Below, piece after piece: positions 17,692 to 25,396 of a stretch of 64,000 nucleotides of DNA (its first letter is position 1; each line of letters starts with the position of its first letter). The stretch is from Persicitalea jodogahamensis (GTDB taxonomy: Bacteria; Bacteroidota; Bacteroidia; Cytophagales; Spirosomataceae). The position numbers and the translations under genes were made by a program. The stretch is taken from positions 178,668-242,667 of the forward strand of contig NZ_BMXF01000007.1 in the NCBI RefSeq assembly GCF_014651615.1. The letters are read 5' to 3'. Below the pieces are notes generated by a model. That model saw nothing but the letters and a program-made list of their open reading frames with translations. It did not search any database and was not told where the DNA came from.

Positions 17692-20600
17692 TTAAAGTGT
17701 GGCGCTCACGCCCAGGGTCAGCGTCCGCGGCAAGGGGTACTTGCCGTTGTCGTAGCCGCCTTCTTCGGGGAACGTGCCGGAGTATTTGGTGATGTACAGC
17801 AGGTTGGAACCCGTCATGTACACTTTCAAACCCTTGATGCGGTCTTTCAGGAGGGTGCTGAGCGGCCGGGCGGGTACTTCGTAGCTGAGCGTCACTTCGC
17901 GCATCATCAGGTAGTTGCCTTTTTCCCAGAAATTGGCCGGCGGCGTACCCGAACCCGCGCCAGTTTCGTAATTCCGGCCGTAGTTGGCCCAGATGTAGCG
18001 AGGCAGGTCGGCGTCGGGGTTTTCGGGCGTCCAGGAGTTCTTGATGTCCACCGGGCTGTTCTGCGAACCCTGCACCTGGCTGAGGCCGCGCATGCGGATC
18101 TGGTTCATCGAGATAAAGCCCAGGGCGTAATCGAACTGACCGAAGAGCGACAGGCCCTTCCAGCCCAGCGCGGTGGAGAATCCGCCCACGATGGTGGGAG
18201 TGGTGCGGCCCACATAGACGAAATCGCGGGTGTCGAGCGTGTCGTTGCCGTCGAGGTCGCGCCAGCGGGCGTCGCCCAGTTGCTTGATGCGCTTGTTGGT
18301 GGTGGGCAGGAAAGTATTGAGCAGATTGGCCCGCGCGTCCAGTTCGCCCTGCGTTTTATAGACGCCGTCGAAAATCGGGGCGTAAATCTCGTCGAGGCCC
18401 GCGCGGTAGCCTTCCTGCAAACCACCCACCCACTGGTAGGAATTGGTGGCGGGATCGAAGACGCGGACGGCCCCCTGACGGTTGCGCTCGAGACCGTTGT
18501 CGAGGAGTTTTTTGGCAAAAGTCTTGACGTGCGAAATGTTGGCCGACACGTCCAGGCTCAGCCCGTCGGCGTCCTGCGGGCGCAGTACGCTGCCGCGCAG
18601 TTCCAACTCGAAGCCGCGGTTTTGGAGCGTGGCAAGGTTGGTTTGGTACGAGCTGAAACCCGTCCAGGCCGGAATGGCGATGCTTTGCAGTTTGTCATAG
18701 ACATCCCGCACGAAGTAGTCGGCGATCACCGTCAGGCGGTTGCGGAGCAGCCCCACGTCCACGCCGAAGTTGAGCGTAGTGGTTTTCTCCCAGTTCAGGC
18801 GCGGGTTCACGAGGTTGGTCTGCCCGTAGGCACCGATGCCGTTGTAAAGGCCCAGGTTGTAGTACTGCTGCACGGTGCCGAAATCACCCGATTCCAGCGT
18901 GCCGTTCTGGCCCCAGCTCAGGCGCGTCTTGATGGTCGAAACCACGTCGCTGACGGACGAGTTGCGGAAGAAGTCCTCGTTGTGCACATTCCAGCCGAAC
19001 GATATGCCGGGGAACAGCGTGTAGCGGTTGTCGGGGTCGGTGAGTTGCGAGGTTCCGTCGTAGCGCAGGTTGAGGTTGAAGAGGTAGCGGCCGTCGAAGT
19101 TGTAGTTGACCCGCCCGATGGCCGACGCAAAACGGTACCACCGGTCCAGGCCCGAACCGGCGCGGGTCTCGATGAAGATCGAGTTGTCGAGATAGGGCAG
19201 CTCGTCCGACGCGCTGCCGATGCCCGAGCCCGACTGATCGTAGGCCTTGTTGTTGAAATACTCGCCTCCGGCCAGCACGTCGAAGCCGTGCTTGCCGAAC
19301 GCGCGGGTGTAATTCAGGAAGCCATTGTAGGAATACTGCTCCATGCGGTTGTTTGAGAAGCTGGAAGCCCGTGCCGAATTGACGGAGCCGAAGGTGCCGT
19401 TTCGGTAAAGCTTGTTGAAATTCTCGGCGTTGCGGTAGCGCAAGAAGCCCGATCCCGTCGCCAGCACTTTCAGGTGGTCGGTGAGCGAATAGGTCAGGTT
19501 GACCGAACCCGAAAAACGCTGCTCCTGGGTGGTGCGGATGAATTTGCCGTTGAGGTACCGGGGATTGCCCAGAGTGCTGCCGTCCACGCCGGGCAGGATT
19601 TCGCCTGTGATGTCGTCGGTCAGGCGCACGGTGGGGGCGATGCCCGCAAAGCGCTGGATGATGCCATCGTTACCCGCCAAGTAAGATGGGTTGCCGTTGG
19701 TACTGTAGGCGGCGAGGTTGGTGGTAATTTTTAGATTCTTGCCCACGTTCAGCCCGCCGTTGAAGTTCATGTTGAAACGCTTCAGGTCGGAGCCAATCAG
19801 AATACCCACGTCTTGGATGCCGCCAAGCCCCAGCGCGAAGTTGCCCTGCTCGTTGCCGCCGGAAAAGTTGACGTAGTGCTCTTGCAAGCTGCTGCGCTGC
19901 AAAATCAGGTCTTCCAGTTCGCGCTGCGAAGTGGCGCGGTACAGCAGGCTGTCGGTTTGGCTGGGATTGAACGGGTTCTGGTCCACCAGCAAATTCCACA
20001 TTGGGTCGCCGATGAGGTTCCGGTTGGCGTTGGTCACGTTCTGGGTGGAATACAGGCCGTTGGAACGGGTGAAGCTGGAATTGGCCGCAAAACCCCACGA
20101 GCCGTTGAGCTGGTTGCGGGTATTGTTCATCTCGCTGGTGTTGTTGTCGGCCTGGGCCAGCAGAAAGCGGTTGCGCAGCCCGATGCGGTTCCAGCGGATG
20201 TAGTCCTCGGCACTCAGGTACTGCAGGCCGTTGCGCCGCACGTAGTTGGTGGCGTTGCGGTAGGTGTAGGTCACCTGGGTGCGTCCCTGCCTGCCTCTCT
20301 TTGTGGTCACCAGCACCACGCCGTTGCCCGCCCGCGCGCCGTAAATCGCCAGCGAGGCGGCGTCCTTCAATACGTCCATCGACTCGATGTCGGAGGGATT
20401 GATGCCGTAAAGGCTGGGGACGATCACGCCGTCCACCACGTAGAGTGGCTCCCCGCCGCCGCCGAAGCTGGTGCCGCCGCGCAGCACCACGCGGGGCGTA
20501 GCGCCCGGTTGCCCGGTACTTTGCTGTACTCTGATACCAGCGGCAGTACCCTGCAGGAGCGTGGCCGCGTTGGTGCGCGGCACCGACTTCATGACCTGCT

Positions 20601-20994
20601 CGTTGACGCTGGACACGGAACCCGTCACGTCGCGGCGGCTCTGCTGGCCGTAGCCGATGACGATCACCTCGTTCAGCACCTGGTTATCGGGTGCTAGCTG
20701 CACCGTCAGGTTCGTCTGGTTGCCGACCGCGATTTCCTTAGTCTGGTAGCCCACGTAGCTGAATACCAGCGTCGCGTTGGGAGCCACGGCAATCGTGAAT
20801 TTTCCCTCGACATCGGTCGTGGTTCCCTGGGTTGTCCCCTTCACCACCACGCTCACGCCGGGCAGCGGCTCGCCCTCGGCGGTCACGGTTCCCCGGACGC
20901 TGTTCTGCGCAAAAGCCGTCGGTACGGCCAAGGACAATGCAATAAGTAGGATGTAATACCCCCTTTTGCAACAATAAGCCATAGAATTTTCCAT
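17692..20994 (-). CDS. susC: SusC/RagA-type TonB-dependent transporter (sialoglycan locus)
   Basis: The 1100-residue product has a signal peptide (ending SLAVPTAFAQ), a CarboxypepD-like domain (VRGTVTAEGEPLPGVSVVVKG to NLTVQL, about 30-110), a TonB-box-like LNEVIVIGYGQQ at about 112-123, a plug domain (TNAATLLQGTAAGIRVQQ to VLKDAASLAIYGARAGNGVVLVTTK) and a 22-strand barrel ending LTLGVSATL. It is the transporter that takes up glycan fragments with its SusD partner. It is the first gene of the leftward unit. Its promoter region carries a -33/-7 pair and a palindrome that overlaps the -7 box. Confidence 0.95.
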   Translation of the reverse strand: MENSMAYCCKRGYYILLIALSLAVPTAFAQNSVRGTVTAEGEPLPGVSVVVKGTTQGTTTDVEGKFTIAVAPNATLVFSYVGYQTKEIAVGNQTNLTVQLAPDNQVLNEVIVIGYGQQSRRDVTGSVSSVNEQVMKSVPRTNAATLLQGTAAGIRVQQSTGQPGATPRVVLRGGTSFGGGGEPLYVVDGVIVPSLYGINPSDIESMDVLKDAASLAIYGARAGNGVVLVTTKRGRQGRTQVTYTYRNATNYVRRNGLQYLSAEDYIRWNRIGLRNRFLLAQADNNTSEMNNTRNQLNGSWGFAANSSFTRSNGLYSTQNVTNANRNLIGDPMWNLLVDQNPFNPSQTDSLLYRATSQRELEDLILQRSSLQEHYVNFSGGNEQGNFALGLGGIQDVGILIGSDLKRFNMNFNGGLNVGKNLKITTNLAAYSTNGNPSYLAGNDGIIQRFAGIAPTVRLTDDITGEILPGVDGSTLGNPRYLNGKFIRTTQEQRFSGSVNLTYSLTDHLKVLATGSGFLRYRNAENFNKLYRNGTFGSVNSARASSFSNNRMEQYSYNGFLNYTRAFGKHGFDVLAGGEYFNNKAYDQSGSGIGSASDELPYLDNSIFIETRAGSGLDRWYRFASAIGRVNYNFDGRYLFNLNLRYDGTSQLTDPDNRYTLFPGISFGWNVHNEDFFRNSSVSDVVSTIKTRLSWGQNGTLESGDFGTVQQYYNLGLYNGIGAYGQTNLVNPRLNWEKTTTLNFGVDVGLLRNRLTVIADYFVRDVYDKLQSIAIPAWTGFSSYQTNLATLQNRGFELELRGSVLRPQDADGLSLDVSANISHVKTFAKKLLDNGLERNRQGAVRVFDPATNSYQWVGGLQEGYRAGLDEIYAPIFDGVYKTQGELDARANLLNTFLPTTNKRIKQLGDARWRDLDGNDTLDTRDFVYVGRTTPTIVGGFSTALGWKGLSLFGQFDYALGFISMNQIRMRGLSQVQGSQNSPVDIKNSWTPENPDADLPRYIWANYGRNYETGAGSGTPPANFWEKGNYLMMREVTLSYEVPARPLSTLLKDRIKGLKVYMTGSNLLYITKYSGTFPEEGGYDNGKYPLPRTLTLGVSATL

Positions 20995-21028
20995 AAATGG
21001 GTAATTAGGTTTATTATGTGTGATTTGA

Positions 21029-21058
21029 CAAAGGTATTAAATATTACCTAAAACCCAA
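21029..21058 (-). promoter_or_regulatory. Promoter and overlapping operator of the sialic-acid susC operon
   Basis: On the leftward strand, TTG at 21058-21056 and TACCTTTG at 21036-21029 (exact TAnnTTTG) are separated by 19 bp, the spacing expected for a Bacteroidota sigma promoter. The palindrome-like AGGTATTAAATATTACCT (21032-21049) overlaps the -7 box and the spacer. A related palindrome precedes the divergent regulator gene. The layout fits repression by the GntR-type protein encoded alongside. Confidence 0.7.
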
Positions 21059-21093
21059 TTTTCTGATAAAAATTTTATTTTCAGGAAAAAATC

Positions 21094-21125
21094 TTTGCTT
21101 ATTCTAATAGATAGGCTTTACTTTG
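21094..21125 (+). promoter_or_regulatory. Promoter of the GntR-type regulator
   Basis: TTTG at 21094-21097 and TTACTTTG at 21118-21125 (7 of 8 to TAnnTTTG) are 20 bp apart and precede the regulator ATG at 21165. Confidence 0.55.
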
Positions 21126-21141
21126 CAGATGCAATCCCTAA

Positions 21142-21154
21142 TAGGTATTACCTA
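21142..21154. promoter_or_regulatory. Operator-like palindrome in the regulator's leader
   Basis: TAGGTATTACCTA has perfect 6-bp arms (TAGGTA / TACCTA) around one base, and lies about 16 bp after the -7 box and 10 bp before the start codon. It shares AGGTATT and TTACCT with the palindrome at the susC promoter, and GGTAT resembles the GGTATA units bound by E. coli NanR. Autoregulation is the likely meaning. Confidence 0.6.
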
Positions 21155-21164
21155 ATCAAGAACT

Positions 21165-21872
21165 ATGAACTACTCGAATATCCAAAGCGACCTGCTGGAA
21201 GCCGACAGCCACTCGCTGGTGGACAAGGCGGAAACCAGCATTCTGGAATTATTCAGCGAGAACAAATACAAGGTGGGGGACGTGATCCCGAAGGAGATGG
21301 AGCTGGCCGCCCAACTGGGCGTGAGCCGGACAGTAGTGCGCGAGGCGGTCTCGCGGCTGCGGATGCGCGGTCTGCTGGAAACCCGCCGCAAGCGCGGCAC
21401 GGTCATCACCAATCCCGACGTGATGGGGCTTTTGGAAAAAAACCTCTACCCCGGCATCCTGGACGACGCCACGCTGCGCAACATCTTCGAGCTAAGGATG
21501 GTGCTGGAGATCGGCATGGGCGACCTGATCTTCGAGCGCGTCACCCAGAACGACATCGACGAGCTGTACGCCATCGTCGAGAGCGAGCCGACCAACGCCG
21601 AGGAAATTCTTTTCGACGTGGATCAGGAAGTGAAATTCCACGGCAAGCTGTACCAGATCACGGGCAACTACACCCTGGAGCGCTTCCAGCAGATGCTGCT
21701 GCCCGTTTTCGAGTACGTTCACGAGAGCGGCATCCTGCGGCGTCCGATTACCAACAAGCGCTTCGTCTCGCACCGGGGGCTGGTGGATGTCATCCAGCAC
21801 GGCTCCCCCGAAACCTTCCGCAACGCCATGCGGAACCACTTCGAGAATCACTTCCAGCGGATATTTAAATAG
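21165..21872 (+). CDS. GntR/FadR-family regulator (FCD domain), probable sialic-acid regulator
   Basis: The 235-residue product has an N-terminal winged helix (about 20-85) with EMELAAQLGVSRTVVREAVSRL followed by MRGLLETRRKRGTVI, and a C-terminal helical FCD effector domain (about 95-230). The FCD metal/ligand positions are visible: D in FDVDQEVKFHGKLY, H in SHRGLVDVI and the final MRNHFENHFQR. This is the same subfamily as E. coli NanR. It is divergent from susC and upstream of the sialidase and epimerase genes, and two related palindromes flank it. A repressor relieved by sialic acid is the natural reading; the ligand is inferred. Confidence 0.88.
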   Translation: MNYSNIQSDLLEADSHSLVDKAETSILELFSENKYKVGDVIPKEMELAAQLGVSRTVVREAVSRLRMRGLLETRRKRGTVITNPDVMGLLEKNLYPGILDDATLRNIFELRMVLEIGMGDLIFERVTQNDIDELYAIVESEPTNAEEILFDVDQEVKFHGKLYQITGNYTLERFQQMLLPVFEYVHESGILRRPITNKRFVSHRGLVDVIQHGSPETFRNAMRNHFENHFQRIFK

Positions 21873-21958
21873 ACGTTGGACGTTGGATATTGGATATTGG
21901 ATTTGATTCCAACCGTACCGACGGATCGGTCCAGCGTCCAGCGTCCAGCGTCCAGCGT
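21873..21958. repeat. Paired inverted heptamer arrays between regulator and sialidase genes
   Basis: Immediately after the regulator's TAG come ACGTTGG, ACGTTGG, ATATTGG, ATATTGG (21873-21900). At 21931-21958 there are four perfect CCAGCGT units, whose reverse complement (ACGCTGG) is a one-base variant of ACGTTGG. The second array is followed 17 bp later by the sialidase ATG. The two arrays can pair into a long hairpin. Confidence 0.85.
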
Positions 21959-21975
21959 CCAAAATCTACAATCCA

Positions 21976-23196
21976 ATGTCAAAAATCCAAAACACTCCGG
22001 CCGTGCTTGCCTTAATCCTAAGCATTTGCCTTGCATCCTGCAACAAGACCATGCAGTCGCCGCGCGACATGGGTACGCGCCCGGCTGACGGTCAGGGCGT
22101 TACCGAAACGGTCGTCTTCGAGAACGGGCAGGACGGCTACCAGTGCTACCGCATCCCGGCCATCGTGGCCGCGCCCAACGGCGACCTGCTGGCCTTCGCC
22201 GAGGCCCGGCGCAACGACTGCGGCGACTTCGGCGACGTGGACATGGTACTCAGGCGCAGCACCGACCACGGCAAGAGCTGGGGCAAGCTGGAACTGGTCG
22301 TGGACTACGGCGACAACCAGGCGGGCAATCCTGCCCCCGTCTTCGACCTCACTGACCCAACTTTCCCGAAGGGCCGACTGTTCCTTTTTTACAATACCGG
22401 AACCGCCCACGAAGCGGACGTTCGCAAAGGCAAAGCCGTGCGGGAAGTCTGGTACAAAACCAGCACCGATAACGGCAAAACCTGGAGCGACGCCGTAAAC
22501 ATTACGCTCCAAACTTCGCGGCCCAACGCCCCCACGGCCAACCCGGCCTACACTTTCAAAGAAGACTGGCGCTCGTACGCCAACACGCCCGGCCACGCCC
22601 TGCAAATCCAGAACGGCCCGTACAAGGGGCGGATTTTTGTGGCGGCTAATCACTCCGCCGGGCCGCCGCAGGAGCATTTCCGCGACTACGCCGCCCACGC
22701 CTTCTACTCCGACGACCACGGCAAAACGTTCAAACTCACGCCCAACCTCGACTACGCCGGGGGCAACGAAGCCACCGCCGCCGAAACCTCCGACGGCAGC
22801 CTTCTCTTCAACTTCCGCAACCAATCCGGTGACGCCAAGTACCGCCTGCAGGGCTTCACCAAAAATGCGGGCGAAAGCTGGGACGAGGTGCGTGTCATGA
22901 AAGACCTGCCCGACCCCGTCTGCCAGGGCAGCATCATCGACTACCAGCCTAAAAAGGGTCAGCACGTCCTGCTGTTTTCCAACGCCAACAGCCAAACCAA
23001 GCGTGAAAACCTCACCGTGCGCATCAGCACCGACGACGGCCAAACCTGGTCGGCGGGCAAAGTCATTTACCCCGGCCCGGTGGCCTACTCCGACCTGGTC
23101 GTCCAGAAAAACAGCGACCTTGGCGTCCTCTACGAAAAAGACGGCTACAAGCGTATTGCGTACGCACGGTTTGGGTATGAGTGGCTGGAAAACTGA
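21976..23196 (+). CDS. GH33 exo-alpha-sialidase lipoprotein
   Basis: The 406-residue product starts with a lipoprotein signal (LALILSICLASC, Cys at about 16). The sialidase fold is shown by the YRIPA motif with the first active-site Arg at about 57 and the EARRNDCGDFGDVDMV segment, and by repeated Asp boxes: STDHGKSW, STDNGKTW, SDDHGKTF, a degenerate TKNAGESW and STDDGQTW. GH33 enzymes release terminal sialic acid from glycoconjugates. As a lipoprotein it would act at the cell surface or in the periplasm. It lies downstream of the regulator, separated by repeat arrays, with the epimerase next. Confidence 0.93.
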   Translation: MSKIQNTPAVLALILSICLASCNKTMQSPRDMGTRPADGQGVTETVVFENGQDGYQCYRIPAIVAAPNGDLLAFAEARRNDCGDFGDVDMVLRRSTDHGKSWGKLELVVDYGDNQAGNPAPVFDLTDPTFPKGRLFLFYNTGTAHEADVRKGKAVREVWYKTSTDNGKTWSDAVNITLQTSRPNAPTANPAYTFKEDWRSYANTPGHALQIQNGPYKGRIFVAANHSAGPPQEHFRDYAAHAFYSDDHGKTFKLTPNLDYAGGNEATAAETSDGSLLFNFRNQSGDAKYRLQGFTKNAGESWDEVRVMKDLPDPVCQGSIIDYQPKKGQHVLLFSNANSQTKRENLTVRISTDDGQTWSAGKVIYPGPVAYSDLVVQKNSDLGVLYEKDGYKRIAYARFGYEWLEN

Positions 23197-23363
23197 GTGG
23201 CAAAGTACCAGAGTGCCAGAGTACCAAAGTGCTATTGAGTGTATTATCCAATTCTAACCTATCCAAAAGTAAGTAATTATTTGAACATAAGACTGTTAAC
23301 ACTACTGCTTACTTCGCCACCTTTTCTCTTTGCCACTTTGGTACTTTGCCACTTTGCCACTCC
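23197..23363. repeat. Paired inverted octamer arrays between sialidase and epimerase genes
   Basis: Directly after the sialidase TGA, 8-bp units GTGGCAAA, GTACCAGA, GTGCCAGA, GTACCAAA follow one another (23197-23228). At 23328-23359 the complementary type CTTTGCCA, CTTTGGTA, CTTTGCCA, CTTTGCCA ends 13 bp before the next start codon. The middle (about 23240-23325) has no gene. Confidence 0.85.
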
Positions 23364-23372
23364 AAACAAACT

Positions 23373-24536
23373 ATGCTCGAAAACTACACCCAACAATACC
23401 GCGACGCGCTGCTGAACGACGTGCTGCCTTTCTGGCTGAAAAATTCGCCTGACCGGGAGTTTGGTGGGTACTTCACCTGCCTGGATCGGGAGGGAAAAGT
23501 GTTCGATACCGATAAGTTTATCTGGCTGCAGGCGCGGCAGGTGTGGACGTTCGCCATGATGCACAACCGTGTGGAGGCGCGGGCCGACTGGCTCGACATG
23601 GCCGAACACGGCGCGGACTTCCTGTTGAAGCACGGTCGTGCCGCCGATGGCAGTTGGTACTTTTCGACCACGCGCCGGGGGAAGCCGCTGGTGCAGCCCT
23701 ACAATATTTTCTCCGATTGTTTTGCCGCGATGGCCTTCGGGCAATTGTCGCGCGCTACGCAGAACGCGGAATACGCCGATTTGGCCAAAACTACTTTTGA
23801 TAACATTCTTGCCCGCCGCCATAATCCCAAAGGAGCGTGGAATAAGGCGGTACCCGGCACGCGGCCGCTGAAGAATTTCGCCCTGCCGATGATCCTCTGC
23901 AACCTCTCGCTGGAAATCGAGCATTTGCTGGATAAGTCGCTGGTGGAGGAAACAATCGCCGAGTGCCTGCACGAGGTGATGGATGTGTTTTACGACGCCG
24001 AGTCGGGGATGATCTTGGAAAATGTCACGCCCGACGGGAAATTGTCGGACAGCTTCGAGGGGCGGCTGCTCAACCCCGGCCACGCCATCGAGGCCATGTG
24101 GTTCGTGATGGACCTGGCCGTGCGCCGTAATGACCCGGTGCTCATCGAGCGGGCGGTGAAGATCACGCTCGACACATTGGAGTACGGATGGGATAAAGCG
24201 TTTGGTGGCATCTACTATTTCCTCGACCGTAAAGGCGCGCCGCCTCAGCAACTGGAATGGAACCAAAAACTGTGGTGGGTTCACATCGAGACGCTCATCG
24301 CTCTACTGAAAGGCTACAAACTGACCGGAAACGAGGATTGCTGGCACTGGTTCGAGAAAGTCCATCAATATACCTGGTCGCATTTCGCCGATCCCGAAAA
24401 GGGGGAATGGTACGGCTACCTCGACCGCCGGGGCGAGGTGCTGCTGCCACTCAAAGGCGGCAAGTGGAAGGGCTGCTTCCACGTTCCCAGGGGTTTGTAT
24501 CAATGTTGGCAAACATTGGAAAAAATTCGAGCTTAG
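23373..24536 (+). CDS. N-acylglucosamine 2-epimerase (AGE/renin-binding-protein type)
   Basis: I start at the ATG at 23373 ([16 protein letters not shown], 387 residues); an in-frame TTG upstream lies inside a repeat array. The product is an (alpha/alpha)6 barrel with AGE-family marks: [22 protein letters not shown] near the N terminus, [13 protein letters not shown], the His in [13 protein letters not shown] at about 240, and [17 protein letters not shown] with its His near 305. It interconverts ManNAc and GlcNAc, the step after NanA cleavage in Bacteroidota-type sialic acid use. It is the last gene of the rightward unit, followed by a Tn3-family insertion. Confidence 0.92.
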   Translation: MLENYTQQYRDALLNDVLPFWLKNSPDREFGGYFTCLDREGKVFDTDKFIWLQARQVWTFAMMHNRVEARADWLDMAEHGADFLLKHGRAADGSWYFSTTRRGKPLVQPYNIFSDCFAAMAFGQLSRATQNAEYADLAKTTFDNILARRHNPKGAWNKAVPGTRPLKNFALPMILCNLSLEIEHLLDKSLVEETIAECLHEVMDVFYDAESGMILENVTPDGKLSDSFEGRLLNPGHAIEAMWFVMDLAVRRNDPVLIERAVKITLDTLEYGWDKAFGGIYYFLDRKGAPPQQLEWNQKLWWVHIETLIALLKGYKLTGNEDCWHWFEKVHQYTWSHFADPEKGEWYGYLDRRGEVLLPLKGGKWKGCFHVPRGLYQCWQTLEKIRA

Positions 24537-24608
24537 AACGGTATTCATTTTTTTCAAAACGCTAACATGGAAATTATCGACTCGCTGATTCCGCTATTGA
24601 CCCTTATT

Positions 24609-24644
24609 GGTTGCAAGTACCAAAGCGGGCCAGATTTCAAATAG
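24609..24644 (+). repeat. Left 36-bp terminal inverted repeat of the Tn3-family element
   Basis: The sequence begins GGTTGCAAGTACCAAAGCGG and matches the reverse complement of 28445-28480 at 34 of 36 positions. The restored tnpR frame stops at 24637-24639 inside it. Confidence 0.9.
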
Positions 24645-25276
24645 GCTGTCGCCTTATTCTCTGTAGATTGTTTTTCTTTAACCAATTGGCCAGATTCTGC
24701 TTGGTCGTACCATACCGCTTGGCAATGAATTGTTGAGTCGAGCCGTTATTTAGTAGGGCTTCAATCTCAATGTAGGGCTTCAATCTCAATCTTGTAGGCA
24801 TCCAACTTACTTTTACCCGCCCCCTTTGGACGACCTAATTTCACTCCTGCCGCATTCTTCACCGCCAAAGCTTGGCGGGTTCGTTTGGCAATCAAGTCCC
24901 GCTCGATTTCAGCTGCCATGGAGAAGACCATGGCCATCACTTTGCTTTAGATCGTATCATCCAATTGCCAGGCTCCCTTGACAGTGTAAACCCGAATACC
25001 CTTCTGTACGGCGATTGATATAATTTCCATGCACTCCAGCATGCTACGTCCCAGCCGGGAAAACTCGCTCAATAATATGGCATCGCCACTGGTCAGCTCT
25101 TCAAGCACTCCGGCGATTTTGCGTTGGCGCCAATGGACTTTGCCCGATACCTTTTCTTCCACGAAACGCACTTGTCCCAGATTGCGGTCGTTGGCCAAGT
25201 GCAGAATTTCTGATTTGTTCTTTTCCAGATCCTGATCCAGCGTGGAGACCCGCAGATAGGCAATATTTTGAGCCAT
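24637..25276 (-). pseudogene. tnpR: Tn3 resolvase (serine recombinase), broken by nonsense and tandem duplication
   Basis: The intact N-terminal part (109 codons from the ATG at 25274-25276) reads AYLRVSTLDQDLEKN with the catalytic Ser region, and LLSEFSRLGRSMLE. It then meets TAA where a CAA (Gln) is expected (DDTI, stop, SKVMAMVFSMAAEIER). The frame continues through the recombinase E-helix (AAEIERDLIAKRTRQAL) and KLGRPKGAG, then hits an exact 19-bp tandem duplication (24753-24771 and 24772-24790) that shifts frame. In the restored frame a helix-turn-helix end (STQQFIAKRYGTTKQNLANW) continues to a stop inside the terminal repeat. Two independent lesions mean the gene is dead. Confidence 0.9.
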
Positions 25277-25396
25277 GGGAATTCAGTCAAATGAAAACGG
25301 TATGAAACGAATTGTTTTTTACCTTTCGGTCACCAAATATAAACCGTTTTCGCTTTACTTTACGGCCTCTGAATACCCTCCTTTTTACTTGCCCTT
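25277..25396. promoter_or_regulatory. res-like region between divergent tnpR and tnpA
   Basis: The 120-bp gap between the divergent resolvase and transposase starts contains GAAAACGGT (25293-25301) inverted as ACCGTTTTC (25343-25351), the kind of half-site pair expected of a resolution site with embedded promoters. Confidence 0.5.

Noticed and set aside
21873..21958. CRISPR array
   Set aside because: Units are 7 bp with no spacers and no cas genes are present in the window.
24567..24608. Short frame MEIIDSLIPLLTLIG as the 5' end of the gene interrupted by the transposon
   Set aside because: Joining it to the right-hand remnant after removing the element and one flank copy gives a stop within two codons; the link is not supported.
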